From the NCBI GenBank assembly GCA_902766265.1, contig CACXCY010000130.1, positions 1 to 5,882 of the forward strand: DNA of 5,882 bases. Reading direction: 5' to 3'. Shown here piece after piece: positions 1-5,589 of the stretch (position 1 is the stretch's first letter; each line of letters opens with the position of its first letter). The position numbers were made by a program, and so were the translations under genes. The stretch comes from an uncultured Bacteroidota bacterium (GTDB taxonomy: Bacteria > Bacteroidota > Bacteroidia > Bacteroidales > P3). The notes under the pieces were generated by a model that worked only from the letters and a program-made list of their open reading frames with translations, was not told where the DNA came from and searched no databases.

Positions 1-534
1 ATGTCCCTCATCGGGGTGGGCGTGGGTGTGCTGCTGTTGCTGGCTGCCCAGGGTGTTGTCCCGTGGGACGATTTGTGGAAATACATTGTATGTGTCGTGT
101 TCATCTTGTGGGGAATCATGCTTATCTTCGACCGCGGTTGCCGTATGGGCTGTGCGGCTCCCGACCAGCGGTGTGTCGACGAACTGAAGCGGATTGACCA
201 GGATGGGCGCAGTATACGTCAGATTAACGTTGCGTTCGGCAAGCATGGTTATGTGTTTGCTGGTCAGCGTTTCGAAGGGGCCAGGGTGCAGGTCGGTTTC
301 GGCTTTGTGGGAATAGACCTTCGTGGGGCTGATGTGCTTGACGGGGCGGTTGTTGAGATTGACTGCAGTTTCGGCGGGATGGAAATCCGCGTGGACAATG
401 ATGTGGTGGTCAAGCAGGCGGTGGAGACTTCGTTTGCCGGAGTGGAGTGCAGGGAGCACCAGCAGACCAACGGTGCGGTGAAGTCGCTGTATCTCAAGGG
501 TAACTGCTCGTTTGGCGGAATCGAAATCAAGTAA
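1..534 (+). CDS. LiaF-like membrane protein (two transmembrane segments plus C-terminal beta-repeat domain), start uncertain
   Basis: The reading frame is open from the first base to a TAA at 532-534 (177 residues as seen). The ATG at position 1 coincides with the window edge, so the real start may be upstream. Residues 1-20 and about 27-44 are hydrophobic segments around a short PWDDLW turn, which resembles the small paired-helix region found in front of LiaF-type proteins. A Cys-containing stretch (DRGCRMGC, about 45-51) follows. The rest (about 70-177) is beta-rich, with recurring glycine/aromatic turns: FGFVGIDLRG, CSFGGMEIRV, TSFAGVEC and CSFGGIEIK at the extreme C-terminus. This repeat style is typical of the LiaF C-terminal domain (cell-wall-active antibiotic response family). 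In Firmicutes LiaF restrains the LiaS kinase; in Bacteroidota the role is mostly unknown, so only the family is called. The gene converges with a histidine kinase gene across a palindrome array. Confidence 0.7.
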   Translation: MSLIGVGVGVLLLLAAQGVVPWDDLWKYIVCVVFILWGIMLIFDRGCRMGCAAPDQRCVDELKRIDQDGRSIRQINVAFGKHGYVFAGQRFEGARVQVGFGFVGIDLRGADVLDGAVVEIDCSFGGMEIRVDNDVVVKQAVETSFAGVECREHQQTNGAVKSLYLKGNCSFGGIEIK

Positions 535-553
535 TCCGGAATATCTGTTTTGT

Positions 554-682
554 GGTGTGTGCTTACATCAGACCTGATGTAAGCTCACATCAAGTTTGAT
601 GTAAGCTCACGTCAGGGTGTCATGTAAGCTTACATCAGCTCTTGTGTAAGCTTACATCAGGTGTGACGTAAGCTTATCCCAT
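554..682. repeat. Array of six imperfect 18-bp palindromes at 22-23 bp period
   Basis: Units begin at 554, 576, 598, 621, 643 and 665, so the period is 22, 22, 23, 22 and 22 bp. Shifted one base left, the consensus is TGATGTAAGCTTACATCA, a perfect 18-bp palindrome centred on AAGCTT. Units 3 and 4 (621-638, 643-660) keep the central palindrome TGTAAGCTTACA or nearly so; units 1 and 2 have AAGCTC in the middle; unit 0 is degenerate in its left half and unit 5 in its right half. The spacers of about 4 bases vary in sequence. The array fills most of the gap between the convergent LiaF-like and kinase genes, and no gene is seen in 535-717. The period is close to two helical turns, which would place every unit on the same face of DNA. 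It could be a protein-binding array, a set of 3'-end stem-loops or a variable tandem repeat; the sequence does not decide. Confidence 0.85.
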
Positions 683-700
683 CTGACGGGTAGAGGAAAC

Positions 701-727
701 CCAGCCGTGAGGAGTTATTACGGCTGG
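701..727 (-). terminator. Inverted repeat at the kinase stop codon, possible terminator
   Basis: CCAGCCG at 701-707 and CGGCTGG at 721-727 form a 7-bp GC-rich stem around a 13-base loop that contains the tandem kinase stop codons (TAA at 720-718, then TAA at 717-715). One bulged base would allow two more pairs. On the kinase strand the stem is followed by GTTTCCTC, a poor U-tract, so termination would be weak or factor-assisted. The stem is symmetric and could also act on transcripts from the LiaF-like gene. Confidence 0.4.
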
Positions 728-2247
728 TTGGGTAATTCGATGGTGAAGGTGGTTCCTTTGCCGGGTTCGCTGTCGACGTGGATGGTGCCTTGGTGGAGTT
801 TCACCACCTGGGCGACGTAGTTCAACCCTATGCCGAACCCCTTGACGTTGTGGACGTCGCAGGTGGGCACGCGGTAGAATTTCTCGAAGATGTGGGCCTG
901 TGCCTCTTTGCTGATGCCCATACCGTGGTCGGTGACGGAGAGGATGAGCTTGCCGTCCTCGGTGCGTGTGGCGATGCGTACCCACAGTTCCTGGGGCGAG
1001 TACTTGATGGCGTTGTCCAGCAGGTTGTAAATCATGTTGGTCACATGCAGCTCGTCGGCGAAGATGACCGAGGGCGACGCCTGCAGGTCGGAGATTAGCC
1101 GGCCCCGTCGGTTGCCCACGGCGAGGGAGAAACTCTTGGTCACGTTCTCTATCACAGGGTGGATGTCGAGCTCCCTGCAGTTGAGCGAGAAGTTCTTGTT
1201 CGACATCTTGGAGCTCTGCAGGATGGTCTCGGCCAACATGCGCATGCGGCGGTTCTCGCTGTCAATCATGCCCAGGTAGGTGTCGCGCGTCGCCTCGTCG
1301 CAGTCGAGTGTCTTGTCCTGCAGCATCTCGCAGGCCAGGCCGATGGAGGCGATGGGCGTCTTTATCTCATGCGTCATGTTGTTGATGAAGTCGTTCTTCA
1401 TCACGTCCAGATTCTTCTGGTTGATAATCACCTGGAGCGAGGCGATGAAGAGCGCGAAGATAATGAGTATGAGGATGATGCTGACGGCGGTGTAGACCGA
1501 CAGACTGTCCTTGAGGAAAAGCAGCGTCTTGGGGAAGAGCAGGACGATGTAGTACTCGTTGGCTGCCGACATGCCGTTGGGGTGGAACGTGTAGCGGTAG
1601 GGAGAGAGCAGCATGGCCTCCGTCTTGGAGGTGTCGCTGCAGAAGAGCACCTCCTGCTTGGGCAGGGAGAGGATGCCGATGGTGGGGTTGAGGTCGATGC
1701 CGTTCTCCATCAGCTTCTCGGAAATCAGTGTGTCGAGCAGTTCGTAGTTGAACGCCTTGTTGCTCATGATGTTGTTGATGACGTAGACCGACAGCTCGTT
1801 GACAAACTGCTCGTAGAACACAGAGCCGTTGGTCAGCTTGTTGCGACTGGCGAGGAGGTTGTTGTATTGCCTGACCAGCTCGTCCTCCTTGTCGGAGAGA
1901 CGGGTGGTAGGGGAGAGGATAATGCTGTCCTGGATGTCAATCTGAATGCGTGTAGTGTCGTAGAAGAACTCCGTGTTGTTGCGCACCAGCGTCTGCATCT
2001 TGCTGTTGATATCCTCGATGCGTTTGTACTTCAGAAGCTTATAGCGGTCGTTCTGGCTGATGTAGTCCTCCACCTTCAGGCGGTCGAGCTGGTCGATAAC
2101 ATCCTCCATGGCATTGCTCACACTGATGCTGAAAAGATTGCTGCTGATAGCCGTGGTGCGGTTGGTCTGGATAATCAAGGTGACGATGAGACTGCTGGCG
2201 GCCAGTGCAAAAAGAGCGACAATGATGAGGAAGAAATGGCGTTTCAT
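718..2247 (-). CDS. Membrane-bound sensor histidine kinase (HisKA/HATPase_c)
   Basis: This is a 509-residue two-component sensor kinase with the usual length and order for the Bacteroidota type. A membrane helix at about residues 3-26 follows a basic MKRH start. An extracytoplasmic region of about 225 residues that I cannot assign comes next, then a second helix at about 252-275. The cytoplasmic core has the phosphoacceptor box MTHEIKTPI (His293), the N box NLLDNAIKYSP (Asn408/Asn412), the G1 box DHGMGIS (Asp440), the F box FEKF (454-457) and the G2 box GFGIGL (470-475), so it looks catalytically complete. I chose the ATG at 2247-2245 because the frame extends upstream only to a TTG at 2283 and the 12 extra residues are not signal-like. 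No HAMP or PAS domain is evident. The input signal cannot be inferred. No response regulator gene lies on either side within the window, and the gene downstream is convergent, so the partner must be encoded elsewhere. Confidence 0.95.
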   Translation of the reverse strand: MKRHFFLIIVALFALAASSLIVTLIIQTNRTTAISSNLFSISVSNAMEDVIDQLDRLKVEDYISQNDRYKLLKYKRIEDINSKMQTLVRNNTEFFYDTTRIQIDIQDSIILSPTTRLSDKEDELVRQYNNLLASRNKLTNGSVFYEQFVNELSVYVINNIMSNKAFNYELLDTLISEKLMENGIDLNPTIGILSLPKQEVLFCSDTSKTEAMLLSPYRYTFHPNGMSAANEYYIVLLFPKTLLFLKDSLSVYTAVSIILILIIFALFIASLQVIINQKNLDVMKNDFINNMTHEIKTPIASIGLACEMLQDKTLDCDEATRDTYLGMIDSENRRMRMLAETILQSSKMSNKNFSLNCRELDIHPVIENVTKSFSLAVGNRRGRLISDLQASPSVIFADELHVTNMIYNLLDNAIKYSPQELWVRIATRTEDGKLILSVTDHGMGISKEAQAHIFEKFYRVPTCDVHNVKGFGIGLNYVAQVVKLHQGTIHVDSEPGKGTTFTIELPNQP

Positions 2248-2317
2248 AACAAGATGAATTTCGTTGTGGTATAACGGAGACAAGGGTGGAAATGTTATGG
2301 AGCGGTTGAAAAAATGT

Positions 2318-2326
2318 CAAAATATA
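2318..2326 (-). promoter_or_regulatory. Weak candidate -7 element for the histidine kinase gene
   Basis: On the minus strand this reads TATATTTTG, close to the Bacteroidota -7 consensus TAnnTTTG but with one extra base between TA and TTTG. It would start transcription near 2312 and give a leader of about 65 bases. The nearest TTTG-like -33 candidate on this strand lies about 26 bases upstream, further than the usual 19-21. The call is tentative. Confidence 0.25.
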
Positions 2327-2329
2327 ATT

Positions 2330-2339
2330 CCCCATGGGG
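2330..2339. promoter_or_regulatory. Perfect 10-bp palindrome between divergent promoters
   Basis: CCCCATGGGG is a perfect 10-bp dyad. It sits about 24 bases upstream of the pyrG -7 element (where the -33 region is approached) and just upstream of the weak kinase -7 candidate. That is a natural place for an operator serving one or both divergent genes. The next bases do not extend the symmetry, and a 10-bp palindrome alone is weak evidence. Confidence 0.25.
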
Positions 2340-2362
2340 TAGGGTAAGTTGCCAAAAAATCT

Positions 2363-2370
2363 TACTTTTG
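2363..2370 (+). promoter_or_regulatory. -7 element of the pyrG promoter
   Basis: TACTTTTG matches the Bacteroidota -7 consensus TAnnTTTG exactly. Transcription would begin at about 2374-2376, leaving a leader of roughly 100 bases before the pyrG ATG. No convincing TTTG occurs 19-21 bases upstream, where the sequence is part of a GGGGTAGGG stretch, so the promoter may be weaker or activator-assisted. Confidence 0.6.
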
Positions 2371-2376
2371 CAACGT

Positions 2377-2441
2377 CGTGTTTACGCAAGATATAATGAG
2401 CGAATGTTATGTAATTGTCGCTGTATAAGACGTAAAGCACG
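2377..2441 (+). promoter_or_regulatory. Potential folded 5' leader of pyrG mRNA
   Basis: CGTGTTTACG (2377-2386) can pair with CGTAAAGCACG (2431-2441) in a 10-bp stem with one bulged G. It starts within a few bases of the predicted transcription start. A smaller GCGA/TCGC hairpin (2400-2403 with 2418-2421) fits inside. A third small pairing, AACC/GGTT (2461-2464 with 2470-2473), abuts the pyrG ATG. No known riboswitch class is recognised and there is no U-tract, so any regulation would more likely affect mRNA stability or translation than attenuation. Confidence 0.35.
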
Positions 2442-2473
2442 CAGGAAAGTGTAAACTAAAAACCTCATCGGTT

Positions 2474-4081
2474 ATGGCAACAAAATATATTTTTGTCACA
2501 GGTGGCGTGACATCGTCGTTGGGCAAAGGCATCATCGCCGCATCACTGGCTCGTTTGCTGAAGGCCCGTGGCTATTTGGTGACAAACCAAAAACTTGACC
2601 CCTACATCAATATCGACCCCGGCACGCTGAACCCCTACGAGCATGGCGAGTGCTATGTGACCGAGGACGGTGCTGAAACGGACCTCGATTTGGGCCATTA
2701 TGAGCGCTTCACCGGGGTGGCTACCTCCCAGGCCAATAACGTCACTACCGGGCGCATCTACCAGCATGTGATAGAGAAAGAGCGCAGAGGCGATTACCTG
2801 GGTTCGACCGTCCAGGTGATACCCCACATCACCAACGAAATCAAGGAGCGCATCACCGCCTTGGGCAATACTGGCAAGTATGAGTTTGTGATAACCGAAA
2901 TCGGAGGAACGGTAGGCGACATCGAGTCGTTTCCCTTTGTAGAGGCCGTTCGTCAGCTGAAATATGCGCTGGGCAAGAACTGCATCGTGGTTCACCTGAC
3001 CTACATACCATACATAGCCGCCGCCGGTGAGCTGAAGACCAAGCCCACCCAACATTCCGTCAAGGCGCTGCAGCAGCAGGGCGTGCAGCCCGATATCATC
3101 GTGTGCCGTACCGAGAAACCGCTGACGCGCAGCGTAAGGGAGAAGATAGGCCTGTTCTGCAATATGGAGTCGGAGTGCGTGATAGAGGACGGCGATGTGT
3201 CGAGCATCTACGAGGTGCCTATCAAGATGAGGGATGAGAAACTTGATATACAGGTGTTGAGAAAACTTGATGTGCCAGTAAAGAATGAGATAGACTTGAC
3301 GAAATGGGAGGCATTCCTGTACAAGCTGCACAACCCGGAGAAAGAGGTGACCGTCGGATTGGTAGGAAAGTATGTCGAGTTGCAGGATGCCTACAAGTCC
3401 ATATCGGAGGCCTTTGTGCATGCAGGTACGGAGCTGCGTACCAAAGTCCATGTAAAATATATTCATTCTGAATATATAGATGAGGGAAATGTAGAGGAAA
3501 AGTTGTCTGGCCTGAGCGGCATACTGGTAGCCCCGGGTTTTGGCACCCGTGGTATCGAAGGCAAGATACTCGCCGTCAAGTATGCGCGCGAGAACAAGAT
3601 ACCGTTCCTCGGCATCTGTCTCGGTATGCAGTGCGCTGTCGTTGAGTTCGCTCGCAATGTGCTGGGTTATAAGGATGCACATTCCGTGGAGATTTCTCCC
3701 TCAACGACACATCCTGTGATTGACATGATGGAAGAACAGAAAAGTATCTCCAATATGGGCGGCACGATGCGTCTGGGTGCTTATCCCTGCAAGCTGGTGA
3801 AAGGTACAAAGGCATTTGAGGCATACGGGCAGGAGGATATCTCTGAGCGTCACCGTCATCGCTATGAGTTCAATAGCGCATATCTGGAAGAGTTCAAGAA
3901 TGCTGGCATGATTCCTGCGGGTTTCAACCCGGAATCCCAGTTGGTTGAGATTGTGGAGGTGCCTAATCATCCGTTCTTCGTCGGTGCACAGTTCCATCCT
4001 GAGTACAAGAGTGCGGTGATGCACCCACATCCATTGTTTGTGGCTTTCATAGGTGCAGCCCTCCAGTATCGAAACAAATAG
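2474..4081 (+). CDS. pyrG: CTP synthase (glutamine-hydrolysing)
   Basis: PyrG makes CTP from UTP, ATP and glutamine, the last step of de novo pyrimidine nucleotide synthesis in the cytoplasm. The 535 residues match the usual length (about 545 in E. coli) and align end to end. The N-terminal synthase domain (about 1-270) has the ATP loop GGVTSSLGKGI (Lys18), KLDPYINIDPGT, the Mg-binding Asp72 and Glu142 (TEIGGTVGDIES), and the UTP-site stretch KTKPTQHSVK. The C-terminal class I glutaminase domain (about 293-530) has the nucleophile Cys382 in GICLGMQ and the His508/Glu510 pair in QFHPE, so the triad is complete. The oxyanion loop reads LVAPGFGTRG where E. coli has PGGFG; from memory this form is common in Bacteroidetes. 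ATG at 2474 gives the family-typical MATKYIFVTGG start. mtnN starts 8 bases after the stop codon, so the two are probably cotranscribed. Confidence 0.98.
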   Translation: MATKYIFVTGGVTSSLGKGIIAASLARLLKARGYLVTNQKLDPYINIDPGTLNPYEHGECYVTEDGAETDLDLGHYERFTGVATSQANNVTTGRIYQHVIEKERRGDYLGSTVQVIPHITNEIKERITALGNTGKYEFVITEIGGTVGDIESFPFVEAVRQLKYALGKNCIVVHLTYIPYIAAAGELKTKPTQHSVKALQQQGVQPDIIVCRTEKPLTRSVREKIGLFCNMESECVIEDGDVSSIYEVPIKMRDEKLDIQVLRKLDVPVKNEIDLTKWEAFLYKLHNPEKEVTVGLVGKYVELQDAYKSISEAFVHAGTELRTKVHVKYIHSEYIDEGNVEEKLSGLSGILVAPGFGTRGIEGKILAVKYARENKIPFLGICLGMQCAVVEFARNVLGYKDAHSVEISPSTTHPVIDMMEEQKSISNMGGTMRLGAYPCKLVKGTKAFEAYGQEDISERHRHRYEFNSAYLEEFKNAGMIPAGFNPESQLVEIVEVPNHPFFVGAQFHPEYKSAVMHPHPLFVAFIGAALQYRNK

Positions 4082-4089
4082 ATAGCGCT

Positions 4090-4764
4090 GTGAGGATAGG
4101 AATCATCATACCCATGGATATCGAGTACCGCCAGATGAGGCAGCTGCTCGGTGGAGACCAAGGTGTGCTTTCGGGCAACGAGATTGTGTTATGGCGTAGT
4201 GGCATTGGCAAGGTCAATGCAGCATTGGGTACACAACGGCTCATCAATGAATGTCATCCCGATTGTGTGCTGAATACAGGCGTGGCAGGTGGTATTGATG
4301 TTTCGTTGCGGGTGATGGATGTGGTGATAGCCAATGAGGTGGTCTATCACGATGTATGGTGCGGTGAGGATAACGCCAAAGGGCAGATACAAGGTCTTCC
4401 GGAACGTTATGCATGCAATGAAAAACTCTGCCAGGCAGCCATGTCCATCCAATCGTCACATCCCCTTCATTGCGGTCTCATCTGTACGGGCGATCAGTTC
4501 ATCACCAACGATGCTCGCCTGAAGGAGATTAAGAGTGACTTCCCCGAAGGGTTAGCTGTTGAGATGGAGGCAGCTGCTATTGCTCAAACATGCTATTTGA
4601 ATCAAGTGCCTTTTATGGCAATACGAGTCATCAGCGATGTGCCTGCCGAGGCCAAAACCTATGACGACCATGTGCAGCAATATAATGACTTCTGGGCTGC
4701 AGTGGGCGACAATTCGTTCCAGACAATCAAGTCCATCCTGCAGGCACTACCGACATCCATTTAA
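4090..4764 (+). CDS. mtnN: 5'-methylthioadenosine/S-adenosylhomocysteine nucleosidase
   Basis: This 224-residue enzyme (also called Pfs or MTAN) cleaves adenine from S-adenosylhomocysteine and 5'-methylthioadenosine, relieving product inhibition of methyltransferases and giving S-ribosylhomocysteine. It aligns with E. coli MtnN over its full length (about 232 residues). The start MRIGIIIPMDIE places the catalytic Glu12 in register. SGIGKVNAA and NTGVAGG form the phosphorylase-fold core, CTGDQFI matches the SGDAFI segment, and VEMEAAAIAQ supplies Met159/Glu160. ISD supplies the purine-binding Asp183. The start is GTG at 4090; this alignment excludes the later ATG codons. No Shine-Dalgarno sequence is visible, and the 8-base gap after pyrG suggests cotranscription and perhaps translational coupling. 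The product of the reaction is the substrate of LuxS encoded next. Confidence 0.97.
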   Translation: MRIGIIIPMDIEYRQMRQLLGGDQGVLSGNEIVLWRSGIGKVNAALGTQRLINECHPDCVLNTGVAGGIDVSLRVMDVVIANEVVYHDVWCGEDNAKGQIQGLPERYACNEKLCQAAMSIQSSHPLHCGLICTGDQFITNDARLKEIKSDFPEGLAVEMEAAAIAQTCYLNQVPFMAIRVISDVPAEAKTYDDHVQQYNDFWAAVGDNSFQTIKSILQALPTSI

Positions 4765-4790
4765 AATAAAATATTGTATAACATATAATG

Positions 4791-4821
4791 TTTGTGCAAA
4801 TTCGGTAGTTTCATACATTTG
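4791..4821 (+). promoter_or_regulatory. luxS promoter, Bacteroides type
   Basis: TTTG at 4791-4794 and TACATTTG at 4814-4821 are separated by exactly 19 bases, matching the Bacteroidota housekeeping consensus TTTG-N19-TAnnTTTG in every fixed position. Transcription should start near 4825-4828, leaving an A/T-rich leader of about 45 bases without a Shine-Dalgarno sequence. This shows luxS can be transcribed apart from pyrG-mtnN. No terminator is visible in the 26 bases between the mtnN stop and the promoter, so read-through is also likely. Confidence 0.8.
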
Positions 4822-4871
4822 AACGATAAAACAATAAATTACAGCATAACGAAAGATATATACTACTTGTT

Positions 4872-5366
4872 ATGGAAGTTATTCAGAGTTTTACCATCGA
4901 CCATACCCACTTGAAACCGGGTATTTATGTCTCCCGTATCGACAAGAATTTCATAACCTTCGATTTGCGCATAACCGAGCCCAATCGCGAGCCGGCTATT
5001 GCTCCAGCAGCTATTCATAGTATTGAGCATCTGATGGCCACGTGGTTCCGCAATTCGCAGGTTAAGGACGATGTGGTGTACGTCGGTCCTATGGGGTGCC
5101 TGACAGGTATGTACATCATTATGACGGGGCAGTACACTGTTGAAGATATGCGTCGACTGACAATCGAGTGTCTGGAGTGGATACTGACACAAGACGAGGT
5201 TCCTGCCACCACCCCGGAAACGTGTGGCAACTGTCTGCTTCATGATTTGCCTATGTGCAAATGGGAGTGTCGCCGCTACATGGACCGTCTGCGCAACGAT
5301 TTCCATAGCGAATATACCAAACTGCAGGTTACTCTGGCTGACGGCAAGGTATTTGCTGACGCATGA
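4872..5366 (+). CDS. luxS: S-ribosylhomocysteine lyase (AI-2 synthesis)
   Basis: LuxS converts S-ribosylhomocysteine to homocysteine and DPD, which cyclises to the quorum signal AI-2. The 164 residues match the family length (about 157-170). Active-site features are in order: Ser6 and His11 (SFTIDH), Arg33 (FDLR), the metal ligands His49 and His53 with Glu52 between them (HSIEH), the catalytic Cys76 in PMGCLTG, and the third metal ligand Cys118 (TCGN). All needed residues are present, so the enzyme should be active. The C-terminal part is unusually rich in cysteine: besides Cys118 there are Cys121, Cys129 and Cys133, where B. subtilis LuxS lacks cysteine (CGQAKLHDLEGAK in the first part). The gene has its own promoter and lies 107 bases after mtnN, which supplies its substrate. 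The ATG at 4872 gives the standard N-terminus. Confidence 0.97.
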   Translation: MEVIQSFTIDHTHLKPGIYVSRIDKNFITFDLRITEPNREPAIAPAAIHSIEHLMATWFRNSQVKDDVVYVGPMGCLTGMYIIMTGQYTVEDMRRLTIECLEWILTQDEVPATTPETCGNCLLHDLPMCKWECRRYMDRLRNDFHSEYTKLQVTLADGKVFADA

Positions 5367-5446
5367 GCGCTTTTTTGAAACAAATAGTATCTTCGGACAA
5401 TAATAAAGAAGAAACGCAGTTATAGTATGCGAAAATGAATTAAAAC

Positions 5447-5520
5447 GGCCCCGTAGTTCAGCTGAATAGAACGTCGGATTCCGGTTCCGAAAGTCGTGGG
5501 TTTGAATCCCGCCGGGGTCA
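5447..5520 (+). tRNA. trnR: tRNA-Arg, anticodon CCG
   Basis: A full cloverleaf folds over 74 bases. The acceptor stem is GGCCCCG (5447-5453) with CGGGGTC (5513-5519, one G-T pair). The D stem is GTTC/GAAC (5456-5459, 5469-5472) and the anticodon stem is TCGGA/TCCGA (5474-5478, 5486-5490) around TTCCGGT. The anticodon is CCG at 5481-5483, reading the arginine codon CGG. The T stem is GTGGG/CCCGC (5496-5500, 5508-5512) and the discriminator is A5520. The CCA end is not encoded, as is common in Bacteroidota. I could not place a convincing promoter in 5367-5446; read-through from luxS is possible. Confidence 0.96.
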
Positions 5521-5546
5521 CAAAATGATGAATAGTGTATACAGGG

Positions 5547-5577
5547 GAGATTGACAATGCCAATCTCTTTTGTTTTT
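5547..5577 (+). terminator. Intrinsic terminator downstream of tRNA-Arg
   Basis: GAGATTG (5547-5553) pairs perfectly with CAATCTC (5561-5567) around a 7-base loop, and three further G-T pairs can extend the stem outward. TTTTGTTTTT follows immediately (5568-5577). This is a good Rho-independent terminator for the tRNA (and luxS) transcript. It ends only 12 bases before the next start codon. Confidence 0.75.
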
Positions 5578-5589
5578 AAGCATAAAACG

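Noticed and set aside
554..682. CRISPR array
   Set aside because: The regular period is caused by short palindromes with spacers of only about 4 bases; a CRISPR needs spacers of roughly 25-40 bases, and no cas genes are present.
1159..2274. 371-codon plus-strand open frame opposite the kinase gene
   Set aside because: It is a mirror frame of a strongly supported histidine kinase, with a skewed Val/Asp/Glu/Leu-rich composition and no recognisable motif.
2248..2283. Longer kinase start at the TTG at 2283
   Set aside because: It adds 12 residues without membrane or signal character, while the internal ATG gives the normal basic start directly before the first membrane helix.
2543..3682. 379-codon minus-strand open frame opposite pyrG
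   Set aside because: It lies entirely inside the well-conserved pyrG gene and shows no domain or plausible start context.
5355..5377. Intrinsic terminator directly after luxS
   Set aside because: A run of six T follows the luxS stop region, but the best stem upstream has only 3-4 base pairs, too weak to call.
5447..5520. tRNA-Arg as an integration site of a mobile element
   Set aside because: tRNA genes are common attachment sites, but there is no integrase, no direct repeat of the tRNA 3' end within view, and the next gene is an ordinary thioesterase.
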